A stretch of 64,000 nt of DNA from Parasponia andersonii. Its lineage: Eukaryota; Streptophyta; Magnoliopsida; Rosales; Cannabaceae. A model generated the notes under the pieces. The model had not been told where the DNA came from and did no database searches. It worked only from the letters and a program-made list of their open reading frames with translations. Shown here piece by piece: positions 11,109 through 23,494 of this stretch; within the stretch, counting starts at the first letter, position 1; each line of letters starts with the position of its first letter. The position numbers and the translations under genes were made by a program. Where the stretch lies: the NCBI GenBank assembly GCA_002914805.1, contig JXTB01000029.1, positions 611,602-675,601 on the forward strand, in the 5' to 3' direction.

Positions 11109-11571
11109 TGACGCAGCAGCCCACACCCAGATACCAACTCATATATATTCCAAATATCTATGATCCAAAGTTAAGATCTAAAACTCTAAAATCTAATCTA
11201 ATAAACATTGCATTGGCTAGTAGAATACTTTTATTATACACTTATTTATTTAAAATGTGTTAAGTTATTTAGCTTATTTATTTGAAGTGTGTTAGGTGAA
11301 CAATTTATTTATTTAAAGTATATTAGGTAAACAATTTATTTATTTAAATGTGTTTGGTTGGTAGGTGCTAGGTGTATAGTTGTAAGTTTCTTAGAATTAT
11401 TTTGTTAGATAGTTTAGATTAATCCTAAATTTGTATAAATATTCTTCATTGATAAGAGTTGTAATAATCTAATCTTCAATCACATCTTAGCTTTTTCTTC
11501 TAAATTCTCTTTGAGAATTTTACTTATTTCTCTTCTCGTTGTGAGAACGCAAATTAGAGCGAAATCTAGCA
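11109..11571 (+). repeat. Gypsy 5' LTR
   Basis: Matches the 3' LTR at 19234-19668 along its length. Shared phrases include 'GTGTTTGGTTGGTAGGTGCTAG' in two pieces and the end 'GCGAAATCTAGCA'. It has an extra TTATTTATTTAAAGTATATT-type repeat unit absent from the 3' copy. The start is placed at TG (11109), but the left edge is diverged by a base or two. Confidence 0.85.
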
Positions 11572-12149
11572 ATTCGCTACGTCAATTGGTACTAAAGACT
11601 ACCTCTGTATCAGGCAGAGCTTTCTTCTTACTGTCACTCTACACTATTTCCATAAAAAAAATCTTTATTTCATCGTCGTCTTCGTTATCTAATCCTTACC
11701 ATCACCTTCCTACAACAATTATTTACTACACATACACATATAACCCTTTCATATACTATCTTTGTTTCCAAAAAAAAAAAAAAAAAAAAACAACAAGAGG
11801 TGTATATCAAGATTTCCTCCATGGAGAACTTATTTCATTCCTTTAACAAGGTTATATATACATTTTTGTAAAGTTTATTTTTTTCTTACTATTTAGATTT
11901 TTGAGAATTTTATTTTTTTTTAATTTTATGAGTTTGTATGTTTTCTTTTTAAAAAGTAAAAAGGTAAAAAAAAAAAAAGTAATTCTATTTTTCTTTACTT
12001 TTAAAAGTTTGTACTATTTTCTTTCCTATAAAACCAAAAAAAAAAGTAAAAAAGAAAAAAGAAAAAAAATAAAATAAAATAAAAAGAAGTCGGATGAAGA
12101 ATCTAGCCAACAAAATCATATTGTAGAAGGGTTCACAACAAAGAAGTTA

Positions 12150-13150
12150 GTGGATGCACTTGATAAAAGATTGCAAAATCTAGAGACAATGCTTACAAAT
12201 TTGACTCAACACTTTTTTGGGAGACGAAATAACAATTATGAACGACGGAGACGTGATGAAATTGTTCCTCTTGGAAATTTTAGGCGGCATCGAAATCAAC
12301 TTTTTCAAGATGAATATTCTAGTGAAGATGATAAAGGACCAGCCATGCTTGAAAACAACCAAGGACCTCAGCGAAATGACTACCGCATGAAGATCGAGAT
12401 TCCGCAATTTAATGGTCTATTCGTGATTGAAGAATTTCTTGATTGGCTAGCTGAAGTAGAAAAGTTCTTTGACTATATGAGTACTCCAGAACACATAAAA
12501 GTAAAATTGGTGACTTATCTACTCAAAGGAGGCGCGTTAGCTTGGTGGAATCAATTACAAGCGACATGTATTCGACAAGGGAGAAACAAAGTTCACACTT
12601 GGCGGCGGATGAAACAATTGATGCTTAGGCACTTCCTACCTCTATATTACGAACAAGCATCTTTTAGTCGGTATCAACATTGCCGACAAGAATAGCAGAT
12701 AGTACAAGAATACATAACCAAGTTTCATAGACTAGCTACCTGAGTGGACATTCACAAATTCCAAAGTCAAAAGATTTCTAGATTCATTGATGGAGTTCGT
12801 GCAAACATACAAGACGAGGTATTCAAACAATCTCATAATACTTTGTCTATTACAATTCAACTCGCTTTAAAAATTGAAACTCAGCTCAACAAAAAGGGCA
12901 AATCGTAATTCAACAATTTCTCAATCCTCGACACCACTACAACAAGCTGATTTGAGCAAAGAGAAGGCCATAGCAAGACCACCCGATGACGTAGTAAAAC
13001 TAACTCCTTCTCATAACTAGCCAACTGCTTGACCGCAAAGGAAAATAGCTAACAATAATACTAACAACCCTTATGCAATCCTAAGAGGTAATAAATATTA
13101 TCGTTGTAGACAAATAGGCCACTATTCAAATCAATGTCGTTAGAATAGAC
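12150..13150 (+). pseudogene. Gypsy gag (retrotransposon gag domain and zinc knuckle)
   Basis: An open stretch of 181 codons from 12150 shows the gag core: KIEIPQFNG, EEFLDWLAEVEKFFDYM, LLKGGALAWWNQL and RTWRRMK-like residues. TAG ends it at 12693-12695 just after QHCRQE, where related elements read on into the EY-FHRL region. Further stops follow. A zinc knuckle appears near 13096-13138 (RCRQIGHYSNQC) with its first Cys replaced by Tyr. The product would be the structural capsid protein in active elements. Confidence 0.88.
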
Positions 13151-13339
13151 CTGTTAATCTAACCACACATGATGACGATGTCGAAGGGAATGAGGCATAT
13201 TTCGAGAATGAGGAGTACGTAGATGAAGTTGAACTTAAGTTATTTATGGAGATGAAAGTATTTCCTTATTGATAAGGCGATTGATGTATACATCAAAGAT
13301 GGAAGAAGACATGCAATGACACAATATCTTCAAGACTCG

Positions 13340-15490
13340 TTGTACAGTTGAACTACGAGTGTGTGATCTTATCATTGATAGTGGAAGTAGCGAGAATATA
13401 GTATCCAAGACTATGATAGACAAGTTACAACTACCAACCTAACCACATATGGCCCCGTATCGCATTAACTAGATCAAGGACGTCAGTAAAACAAAGATGA
13501 CACAACAATATCGAGTTCCTTTCTCCATCAGTAAATACAAAGATGAGGTATTATGTGATGTCATTGATATGGATGCTTGTCATATATTGCTTGGTCTACT
13601 CTGGCAATTTGATTTAAATACTATGCATAATAGTAAAGCTAACACATACAACTTCCACAAGGATAATGTGAAAATTACTCTGGCTCCTATGAAGTTGCAA
13701 AATAATCAAACAACCTCCAACAAGACCAATCTTCTTTTTGTACCTACAGAAGCATATACTCCTACCAATATTCCTATATAAGTTCAAACAATACTGTCTG
13801 AATTTGAAGACATTGTTCCTGAGGAGTTACCTACTGGCTTACCACCCTAAGAAATATTCAATACTAAATTGATCTTGTTCCCGGAGTAAGTATACTGATC
13901 TACCGTACTATCGCATATGTCCTAAGAAGTATGAGATCCTACAAATACAAGTCCAAGACCTCCTTAAAGAATGGATGACTAGAGAAAATATGAACCTCGT
14001 GGCTGTACCTGCACTCCTAACACCGAAGAAAGACGAAAGCTAGAGGATATGTATTGATAACCAGGCCATTAACAAGATTACAATACAATATCGATTTCTT
14101 ATTCCATGATTGGATGACATGCTTGATAGATGAGGAGGATCAAAGCTCTTTTCTAATATTGATTTGTGGAGCAGATACCATAAGATTCGTATTCATCCTG
14201 GAGATGAATGGAAGATTCTATTCAAAACACATGAAGGACTATACGAGTGGTTAGTTATGTCGTTCGATCTATCCGATACCCCGAGTACTTTCATGAAGTT
14301 AATGAATTAGGTATTCCATCCCTTCATTGGAAGATTTGTCATCGTTTGTTTTGATGACATTTTGGTTTATAATCAGAATGAGAAAGAACATCTACAACAG
14401 TTGACCAAAGTTTTTAATACACTTCGTAAGAATCAGTTGTATATCAACCTAAAGAAATGTAGTTTCATGACTGACAGCTTAGTCTTCTTGGGCTTTGTTG
14501 TAAGTTCTAACGGAATCAAAGTCGATCAAGATAAGATAAATGCTATCTGAGAATGGCCAATACCAAAGACCATTACAGAAGTTCGGTATTTTCATGGTCT
14601 TGCAACGTTCTATAGATGATTTGTAAGAAACTTTAGTACTATAGTCGCATCGCTAACCAATGGTTTAAAGTAAAAGTAATTCCTTTAGATAGAAGAAGCG
14701 GAATAGAGTTTGGCTATCTTGAAGGAAAAACTCCCAAATGCACCTGTCTTTGCACTTCTTGACTTTGATAAAATTTTCGAAGTCAACTGTGATACTTCTA
14801 GCATAGGAGATAGAGCTGTTCTATCTCAAGATATGAAACCGATAGCTTTCTTTAGTTAAAAGCTCAATGAAGCCATAAAGAAGTGGTCAACGTACGAATA
14901 AGAATTATATGCAATTGTTCGTACATTACAACAATAGGAGCCGTATTTATTTTAGAAGGAATTCATTCTCAATATGGATTATCAAGCTCTTAAGTATCTC
15001 AACAACTCTTCAAAACCAAATTGAATGCATGCTCGATGGATTGCCTACATTTAGAAGTTTATTTTCTCTCCCAGGCATAAGTCAAGAAAATTAAACAAAG
15101 TTGTTGATGCATTAAGTTGCTTAGTTATGTTACTGACTGCTGTTCAAAATGAAATAATCGATTTTGATTATTTGAAAGACTTATATGCTAAAGATGAAAA
15201 TTTTAAGGAAGAATTGTAGAAGTACATAAATGGATTACAAATAAATATCAAATACATGATGGTTTTCTATTCTTTAAAAACCATTTATGTATTCCACCAC
15301 GAGGATCTCTCAAAGAACACATCATTCAGGAGCTATACGCAAGAGGGTTAGGAGGACATATGGGGCAAGACAAAACTATTTCATTAGTGGAAGCTTGATA
15401 CTTTTGGCTACATCTTAAGCGTGATGTTAAAAAATTTGTCAAGCGTTATTATATATGCCAGATTGCAAAGGGATAATCTTAAAACACTGG
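13340..15490 (+). pseudogene. Gypsy pol: protease, reverse transcriptase, RNase H (degenerate)
   Basis: Protease is seen as DLIIDSGSSENIV near 13370-13410, with the active-site DSG. Reverse transcriptase is heavily broken, but the catalytic box reads VCFDDILVY near 14345-14375 (FDD for YDD), followed by KKCSFM and LGFVVSSNGI. RNase H follows near 14755-15110 (FEVNCDTSS, DALS). The start of the integrase zinc region follows, to 15490. Numerous in-frame stops and frameshifts exist. The nested insertion begins at 15499. Confidence 0.88.
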
Positions 15491-15498
15491 ATTGTACA

Positions 15499-18300
15499 TG
15501 TCACGACCGAAAATCTAAGGCCATGACTTTTAGTAAATTTAAGTGAAAACAGTGATAAACAGAAATTTCCAAAATTTTCAGTAAAAGTCGAGTACTTAAA
15601 ATTTAAGTTTTAGTCCTCAAGAGTAAGTAAATTTTAATATTGGACCAACTCGATAAATTACAACCTTATCTATTAGTTTAAATTTCCAAGGCATTTTTAA
15701 TTTTAAATTTAGAGATATGATAAATAATAAATTTTAGAAACTTTTTATTTAAATCATTAAGTTTAATGAAAGTGTTCAATTTTAAACCATAGGCCCATAA
15801 TTAAAATAATTTTCATAAAATCATTTCTATGTCTAAGTACTCGATTAAATATCGAAATCATCCTCATATATCCACTCAGTAAATATATTACGAATGGCTA
15901 AATAAATTTGACTTAGAAAAAAAAGAAAACGATACAGAGTATGAACCAACCAATGAAGAGGACTGGAACCGCAAGCATATACCAAACATGTTTGCCAAGC
16001 CACAGAATATCTGTCACAGAATAATTTGACACCTGAAAGAGGAAGGAAGTAGGGGAGGTGAGCACGTGAATGCTCAGTAGAAAACTCAATTACCGTTTTG
16101 GGAAATACCTTTTTAGTAATTCTCAATACAACTACATGGTTAGTAATTCTGGAAAACATCTTAATAAATATGGAGCATTTGAGATATATATAGAAAATCT
16201 TTACAGAAAATCATACTCAAATAAAAATCAAATTTATATATCCAGGTTAAAACAGATAGAAAATCATAATAAAACAAGCATAGTACATATCTGCATGATT
16301 GGTAATACCGGAAAACATTTCTATAAATATCAAGTATTTAAACCATTTATAGAAAACCATACTAAAATCAAACCAAATATCCAGGTCAAAACATATAAAG
16401 GTCTCAATTTAAATAAGTATAATGCACATCACATGAGTCCTCATCTTCTCATCACAACTAGAGCAACTTATACTACATGTATTGAGTACTCTCTGCCTGA
16501 CATCTATCTCTGAAAAACCGGAGGGACACCCATGTGTCAAATCCTACTGAACCGGAGGGGCACCGAATGCCTACTCCTACCGAATGGAGATAGTTAGAAA
16601 ACAAACCTCGCGCGGGTTTACGGGCTCTCACCGAAGGCGGGTGTACTAGTCTGCCTACTACAATACCGTGATACCTAAGACGACTCTCATGCTTGATCGT
16701 ATGAAATGTGCAATATATATAAAGTCTCAAATAACCATACAGTGTTTTGACATCGTAAACATGCTCTGATTTTTAGTTAAAATCCATTTTGTACTTTAAA
16801 AATCCAAAGTACATTTTCCATGGCTTTACCAAATTCTAATTATAAAAACTTGTACAAAACTATATTTAAAAATATCTAGAGCAGTCTACAATGTTTCACA
16901 AATTCATAGTTCATCAAAATAACTATTCAAATAATTTAATTTAATAAAATCACGAAATTTCATTTTTCAAGATAAATTCCAATTTAAATGAAAATAATAG
17001 AAAACAAGGAAATTGAATCCCCTACCTCAAAATAGTAATTATGCTGAGTTAACGATACTAGAAATATCCTCAATTGATCACCGAGTTGATCGGATAGTTG
17101 TTTTCGAATCTCGTCACGTTCATTTGAAAAGTTGACTTTTCTAACGGAGCCTCGGATTGAGAAACAGAGGTCACCACTGAATTCAGAACACCCAAAAACG
17201 TTGGTTAAGATATAAAGTTTGTCAAAAACGGACCCCGGTACCGGAGCGGCCCGTGGCACGTAAAACGGTGCAAATCACGAGTTATTTCTCGATTTTCGTG
17301 CTACTTTGGAAAATAGTAGTATTTTATATCAAACTTCATGTCCCGACTTCACTGAGTCTAAATTCGAAGTCAGAACTCAGTTTTGAGGTCCCGAACTCTA
17401 AATGGGCTCAAAATCTAAAAATTATAAAAATACCACATTTTGAAAATATTTAGAAAAATACCACATTTTCATCCCGACAATTAAAGATCTTCCGGTTATC
17501 GTTTTAGCACTTAAAAATCATAAAATTTCATGTTTCAAACTCCTCCATCACGTGGTATAATTTTCTCAAGAAAAATAACTCAATTCCGAAATAATTACGA
17601 AAATACCACAAAATTTAAATATTAAAATATTGCTACAGTAGCCAACTTCTTACCGGAGCCAAGTTGGAGGCCGAGAGTGGTCGGAAATCAAAGCTGGAGT
17701 CGAGACGAATCCAACGGTAGCGGTGGCACGGTGATCGGACGTCGGACGGCGGCACGGCGGGCGAAAAACCGTTCCGGTGGCGAAATATTTCGGCCACGAT
17801 TTCTCCGGCGACAGGCGGCAGTTCACGGCAGCAGCACCCTGCACTGGTTCGTCAGTGTCTCTTGGTCACGGCGGATGGGCGCGTCTGGCACGGCGGCGGA
17901 CGGTGGAGGCTTGGATGAACAGTTTCCGTGGGTGGCTTCGGGAGGACCTCCGTGGAGAAGAAGAAGAAATGGGGGGTTTTTATGCAATTTTTTCAAAACT
18001 GTAACAGTGGGACACGTGGCACATTTTGATTCGACCGAAAAAAATAAGTTTCTGAAATTCCACTTTGGCCACAATTTTAAAAGATTCTTTCATTTTAGTC
18101 CCTCCTTAATTACACTTTTGCCCCCAATTTAAAATTTCTTTTTTACTTTGGCCACAAAAGTACCTAGACTTTATCTTGTCTAGATTCAACACCAAATTTA
18201 TTTCCGATTTGTATTTTATTAATCCAAAAATATAAAATTACCAAATTACCCTCGAAGTAAAATTACTTAATTACCTTTACAAAAATTTTAGGATTTTACA
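15499..18300. repeat. Nested 2.8-kb solo LTR with 5-bp target duplication
   Basis: The insertion begins TGTCACGACCG and ends GATTTTACA, and is flanked by GTACA at 15494-15498 and 18301-18305. Removing it rejoins the Gypsy integrase reading frame (…TGTACATACC…). TG...CA ends, a perfect 5-bp duplication and the absence of coding motifs or primer site support a solo LTR rather than a full element. A GC-rich segment lies at 17640-17960. LTRs this long occur in the Tekay/Del and Athila-type Gypsy groups; the group here is an inference. Open frames inside it, such as 17677-18132, look incidental. Confidence 0.85.
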
Positions 18301-19188
18301 GTACATACCACTTCCTATTCCTAATGCGCTGTGGGAAGATTTGTCCATAGATTTCATCTTCGGACTACCGCGAACACAAAAAAGTTCGGATTCTATCTTT
18401 GTTGTGGTAGATCATTTTTCAAAGATGGCTCATTTTATTTAATGGAAAAAAAACTTCAGATGCTACTCGTATTGCTTAATTGTTCTTTCAAGAGATTATT
18501 CGTCTATATGGGTTACCAAGGACAACAGTCTCTGATTGCGATAGTAAATTCCTCAGTTATTTTTGCTGCACTTTGTGGAACAACTTGATGCTACCTTACA
18601 ATTTAGTAGCATTTGTCATCCTCAAATAAATTGACAAATTGAAATTACTAATCGCATACTGAGCAATATTTTATGATGCTTGATCAAAGAAAGCCCTAGA
18701 CAATGAGAGAATGTCCTACCGCAAGCTGAGTTTGCTTACAACAACGTGCCAAATCATTCCAGTGGTAAATCTCTATTTGAAATTATTTATATTCGTCCTT
18801 CATTACATACTCTCGACTTGGTATCTTTACCAAAACTTCCAAGAATAAGTATTATTATTGATCATTTGATTAATAAAGTAATCCATATCTATGAAGAAGT
18901 GAAAAGAAAGTTAGAAGAGTCTACTGCAAAATACAAGGCTAATGTTGATAAGCATAGAAGATTCAAAACTTTATAATAGGACGATTTTGTAATAGTTTAT
19001 TTACGTAAAGAAAGACTTCCAACAGAAGAATACAATAAACTCAAGCAGAAGAAAATTAGCTCATTTTACATCATTCGAAAGACTAATGATAATGCATATG
19101 TCATTGATCTACCAGATAGCTACACAATCCCTAAGATCTTTAATGTTCAAGACCTGTACGAGCACTATAAACTGGATGTCACACCTTG
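18301..19188 (+). pseudogene. Gypsy integrase (3' part, degenerate)
   Basis: It resumes the frame cut by the nested [28 protein letters not shown] and [13 protein letters not shown] carry the first catalytic Asp region of the DDE core. Later parts recognisable across frameshifts are PNHSSGKS-FEIIY and NDNAYVIDLPDS near 19090, then DLYEHY close to the stop at 19186-19188. Integrase would insert element cDNA into host DNA. Stops and frameshifts make it inactive. Confidence 0.88.
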
Positions 19189-19233
19189 AGCAACTCGAGA
19201 ACGAGTTTTTTTTTTCAAAAGAGGGAGAACTAA

Positions 19234-19668
19234 TGCAGTAGCCTACAACTAAATACCAATCCATATTCTAAATATCTATGACCCAAAGCCAAGGCCCAAA
19301 ACTCAAAAACTCAATCTAATGAACATTCTATTGGTTGGTAGAATACTTTTATGTGTCATGTATTATAGACTTATTTATTTGAAATGTGTTAGGTTATTTA
19401 GCTTATTTATTTGAAATGTGTTAAGTGAACAATTTATTTATTGAAGTGTGTTTGGTTGGTAGGTGCTAGATATATGGTTGTAAATTTCTTAGAATTATTT
19501 TATTGGATAGTTTGAATTAATTCTAAACTTGTATAAATAGTCTTCATTGGCAAGAGTTGTAATCATCCAATTTTCAATCACATCGTAGTTTCTCTTCTAA
19601 ATTCTTTTTGAGAATTTTAGTTATTTCTCTTCTTATTGTGAGAACGTAAGTTAGAGCGAAATCTAGCA
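19234..19668 (+). repeat. Gypsy 3' LTR
   Basis: Begins TGCAGTAGCC after the poly-purine tract and ends AAATCTAGCA, giving TG...CA ends. It aligns with 11109-11571 but lacks one internal repeat unit. The two LTRs differ at many positions, so the insertion is old. Confidence 0.87.
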
Positions 19669-19795
19669 ATATCCATTGCATTAAATTCAACTTTGATAAT
19701 TCTATATGGTAAGTCATAAATCATAAAAATTTAACACATGTCTTCAATTTGTAAAAAGAGGGCAAGAAACTTGGATAAAAAAGAAGACCAGATAT

Positions 19796-19826
<31 letters not shown>

Positions 19827-20402
19827 AAATTAAAGGAAAGAAAGAAAGGAAACAAGATATTTAAGAAGGGTAGTTCTTTCTTTTATTTAGGGTTAATTTT
19901 ACTTTTGGCCCTAGTAATATAAGGTCGGTCCTAATTTGGCCCACTAAAACTTCGAAATTTATCAGTTCTGGCTCCGGAGTATATATGTTTTTGTCTCAGG
20001 TTTACTTACCCCTTGAACTTAAATATCTGATGATTAATGATCCATGTGCTATATATGTGCTTTGTCTTAGTTTTGACTCTCCACTAATTTTGCAGTTTGA
20101 TCATACCATTCAGACACAAAACAAATATTTGGCATGTATGTTTGTCTTCACATTTACTCTAAATATAGAAAGTCACATGAGCAAGTAAAATTAGTATTGG
20201 CAAATAAATTTCAAGTCATTAATAGGTATGTCTACATATAAAAGCGATAATTTGACTAGCAGCTTTGAAATACAGAAGGGCGATATATAACCAAAACAAC
20301 CAAATAATACAAATGCTTCTTTTCTCTTCTTGTTTTTTTTTTTTTTTCCTTTTATTGAATGAGTACAAAAGCTTAAGCATATTTATCAATGGCATGCTAA
20401 TT
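19669..20402. other. 3' flank of copy 2
   Basis: A poly-A run at 19796-19821, then a 'TTAGGGTTAATTTTACTTTTGGCCC' style spacer (near 19888), then DNA resembling the 3' flanks of other copies with T runs at about 20333-20347. No gene is seen. Confidence 0.4.
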
Positions 20403-23398
20403 TTAGAGGGTTAAGAGACCCTTCTTCTTCAAGCTCTCCACAGTGTCCTTCAGACTCAGCTCCAAGGGGGTATAGCTAATCCCCAATCTTTTTGCTTTCT
20501 CATTTGATGGTTGGAATTTTGGCTGGAGAGGCTTGTCATCTTCATTAATTCTGTCAAAAATTTAAAACATATATATTCCATAAATATATATACATATATA
20601 TATATATATATTCACATATCGGTAATTAATCTATTTAGATTCTTTAATTACTATACTAAAACTTTGTCATATAAATAGAACCAAGGGAAATATATAATGC
20701 ATTCATATAGTGTTTAGCATATAATGAGAAACAAATGAAGGTTCGTTAATGAGCTTAGCAATTTTAACAAAATACCATGAAAATGATCGCATATAATAAG
20801 AAAAAAATGAAGATTAGTCAATGAGCTTAGCAATTTTAAACAAAACACCGTGAAAATGATAACTTACATTTCACGGAAGCTCAAATCAGGGAAGAGCTCT
20901 CTTAAGATCTTCGTAGTCTCAGAAACGTGAGCAACATTACCAGCTAGACAGTATCTTCCACTGGCTGAAGCAACTTCAAATGCTTGAATATGTGCCTCTG
21001 CAACATCTCTAACATCAACAAATCCAAAAACTGTACTGCCAAATGGTTGAGGACCTGAAAAAGAAATTCAAGCGCTCAAATCGAATTACTAGCTACTACA
21101 TTCTCCTATGGGAAAAAAAAAATAGCTGGAAATATTTAATAGTTAATTCTTAATATAAAATGTCCTTGTTATGATCAACATGGCCACTTTATAAGCCATC
21201 CATTAATTTTAAACATTGAGGAAAATTATGTGCATCTTGTCTTATTAAGCAGACATTATATATTTCGTAACTAAAAGAATGTCATAAATTAGCCGAGTGG
21301 ATCATGTTGTGTGAGAGACTAGACACTACGTGCGATAATAACAAGAATTATTAGTTGCTAATTAAGCTATACCATCTATTTGATTGAGAACCAGCTTCAC
21401 ACTGCTATTAACAGTTGGCGGTATAACAGGACCGATTACAACTCCTGGATGTACGGTGACCAAATCAATCCCATTTTCTCTTGAAAATTTCCATGCAACC
21501 TCCTCAGCTAAAGTTTTTGAAAGCGCATACCATTCCTGATAAAGACCATAACGAACATAAATACAGGAAAGTCAAGTTTTGAAAATACATTATATATATA
21601 CATATAGGAAAGCGGTGAATGTATATATCTTCCTTCTCTCCAATAATACCACTATATATAATAATCCAAAAATAATTAAAAATAAAAAATTATAGTAACT
21701 TGGTGAAAAATATTTCAAAGTGCGACGAAAATTATACATAATAATTAAGCACAGCTGAAATGTATATAATACTGGTATTTCTTGATCATTTGTTTACACC
21801 AATGAAAATAACATGATCAAAAAGAAGAGCGGCAAAAGAAAGGGGTAAAGGGGAAAAAAAATAAAAACAAAATTAGAATCTAACAGAGGCTTAAAAAATA
21901 CCACTGTTGAGAAGAAATGGCAACCGGCAACAACAAAAAGACATCTTCAACACTAGAAATTTATTACAAAATATATGATAAGTGTGAGAACTTTAGAATA
22001 TGTGCATACCTTCAAATGCTCACAAATAACAGGATTAGAAAACCATGTCTCATCGACTACTACATCAGGGGTTACAGGTTTTCCAGTGTACATGAGTGTC
22101 GCCATGGAAGATGTTATAACTACTCTCTTTACAGATGGAAATTTTGCACATGACTTGAGAACGCTAAGTGTTCCCTTCACTGCGGGGTTAATAATTTCGG
22201 CCTGAAATGTTGTAAACTCAACAATCATTACAGGTTTTCATATGAAACCATTGAATGAATTAATCATCGACTCAATACAAAACTAAACTTGTTTGCCTAA
22301 GGGAAAAACTTGTCAAAACTAATTTGTTTGCCTAGAGGAAAAACTTGTCAAGCAAAGTTATCCAACCGTTTGGTTGGGCTAATGAATTAATAGAGTGGAT
22401 GAATATTAGATGTTATTACAGTAGTGTATGTTTGGTATTAACACATGGGAATAGCTATTCCAATACAACGTTTTTTCTCCCATTTTGGGGAGTTGTCATT
22501 CCTCAGCTTTCCCCTTTTCAATTCTCTCTCTTCATCTTTCTTAGTTTTCTCTCCCCTCCCTCCTCTCTCAACTTTATCTCTCCTATATATATTTCTCTGA
22601 TCACCACTTCTTCTCTTCGTTTCTTGCATCACTTTCTCTCTTCTATTTGTCCTCTCGCTCTCTCTCTTTTCACTCTCACTACTTTTTCTCTTCTCTTTCT
22701 AGCTACTTTCTGTCTCTTCTATCTCTAGCCACTTCCTCTCTACTCCTTTTCTCTCATTGTTTTCTCTCTTCTCATCACTCTACTTTCTTTCTATTCTCTC
22801 TCCCCATTTAATTTAAAAATGAGGACTATTATCTTATTAAAGTAAAATGTCACCATCGCAACTAAACAACACCTAGTTATTAAGGTATAAAAATCTGTCA
22901 ACCTGAGGGTCAGAGGCTGAAAAAATTGAAGGAGAAGCTGTATGAAAAACACCGTCACATCCATCAATTATAGAATCAAAAGACCCTTCTTCCAATAAAT
23001 TTGCTTTGAACAAATGAAGTCTTTCTTTAGCTCCATCTAGTGCAAGCAAGTGTTTTGTTTCCTTTGGATCATCTGTAGATCAAACAAGGAGTTCAAAGTA
23101 TGAGAGATTGCTCATAAAATGATATTGTGGGACTTAAGTATTTCTTTTTGGTACAAAAAGCAAACGAAAGCCCGGAATTTTGCATGAAAATATATGTACA
23201 ACATACACATGTATAGATATTTTGTAAGTATTACAGAACATATGAACTTAGTTAAAAAGGATTAGATAAAGAGAACTAACTTAGGTCAAGAACAGAGGCC
23301 TTGACAATGTATCCACGTTGTAGTAAGAGCTTCACCAGCCATGAAGCTATGTAACCTGAACCTCCTGTTACACATACCACCTTTTCTACTCTTGTCAT
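20403..23398 (-). CDS. Reductase copy 2, all six exons open (CCR-like/phenylacetaldehyde reductase family)
   Basis: Predicted soluble NADPH-dependent reductase of aldehydes or related carbonyls. Exons: 23398-23281, 23072-22903, 22201-22010, 21535-21373, 21054-20868 and 20550-20403; every intron is GT-AG. They join to 978 nt, 325 aa. Visible motifs: cofactor loop [12 protein letters not shown] (residues 8-19), catalytic Ser in VITSS (about 128), and Tyr163 and Lys167 in EWYALSK. It lacks the NWYCYGK signature of true lignin CCR, hence 'CCR-like'. Oddity: the R(x)5K NADP-specificity motif reads VLDLNDPK, so Arg37 is Leu. Exon 5 has PFGSTVFGF where copies 1, 5 and 6 have TFPN/HFPN-type sequence. 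Intron 2 carries a 513-bp insertion. The substrate is not predictable from sequence alone. Confidence 0.9.
22362..22874. mobile_element. Pyrimidine-rich insertion in intron 2 of copy 2
   Basis: Intron 2 is about 130 bp in copies 1 and 3 but 701 bp here. The extra DNA is flanked by AGTTAT at 22356-22361 and 22875-22880. Its ends (CCAACCGTTTGGTTG and the complement of CAACTAAACAAC) are loosely inverted. The interior is a long CT-rich block (about 22490-22800). It is probably a small non-autonomous DNA element. Just left of it, at 22287-22350, a 'TTTGTTTGCCTA-AGGAAAAA' segment of the intron is duplicated in tandem. Confidence 0.6.
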
Positions 23399-23483
23399 CT
23401 CTCTTTGTATATATTTTCACAGCCTATGAGTTTATTTCATGCAGCTTGTACTTAATTGTTGCGCTACATCTTCGTGCATTGGA

Positions 23484-23494
23484 GGTATAAATAG
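23484..23494 (-). promoter_or_regulatory. Candidate TATA element of copy 2
   Basis: The minus strand reads CTATTTATACC about 86-96 bp upstream of the ATG. The same block (plus-strand AGGTATAAATAGG) occurs upstream of copy 4 at 36626-36638 and, decayed to AGGTATAGTTAGG, beyond the insertion upstream of copy 3 (31041-31053). Position and conservation suggest a core promoter; its orientation is the reverse of the strict consensus. Confidence 0.4.

Larger units (their letters stand above)
11109..19668 (+). mobile_element. Ty3/Gypsy retrotransposon, decayed, with nested insertion
   Basis: A complete but degenerate element: 5' LTR (11109-11571), gag (from 12150), protease, reverse transcriptase and RNase H (to about 15490), integrase (resuming at 18301) and 3' LTR (19234-19668). 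The order protease-RT-RNase H-integrase identifies the Ty3/Gypsy type. A poly-purine tract (AAAAGAGGGAGAAC, 19217-19230) precedes the 3' LTR. A TTGGTACTAAAGAC following the 5' LTR looks like a decayed Met-tRNA primer site. A 2.8-kb solo LTR interrupts the integrase. Many stops rule out activity. Confidence 0.93.

Noticed and set aside
16070..16513. 147-codon open frame
   Set aside because: AT-rich, low-complexity and inside the solo LTR; no conserved motif.
17677..18132. 151-codon plus-strand open frame in GC-rich DNA
   Set aside because: It lies wholly inside the nested solo LTR, has no recognisable domain, and overlapping frames on both strands are equally open, which reflects base composition.
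21975..22205. Plus-strand open frames opposite exon 3 (also 29332-29535, 35767-36105)
   Set aside because: They recur at the same place in each copy because they are antisense shadows of the conserved exon 3.
22345..22728. 127-codon frame rich in Leu, Phe and Ser resembling membrane protein
   Set aside because: It is the translation of the CT-rich insertion in intron 2 of copy 2; composition alone explains the hydrophobic look.
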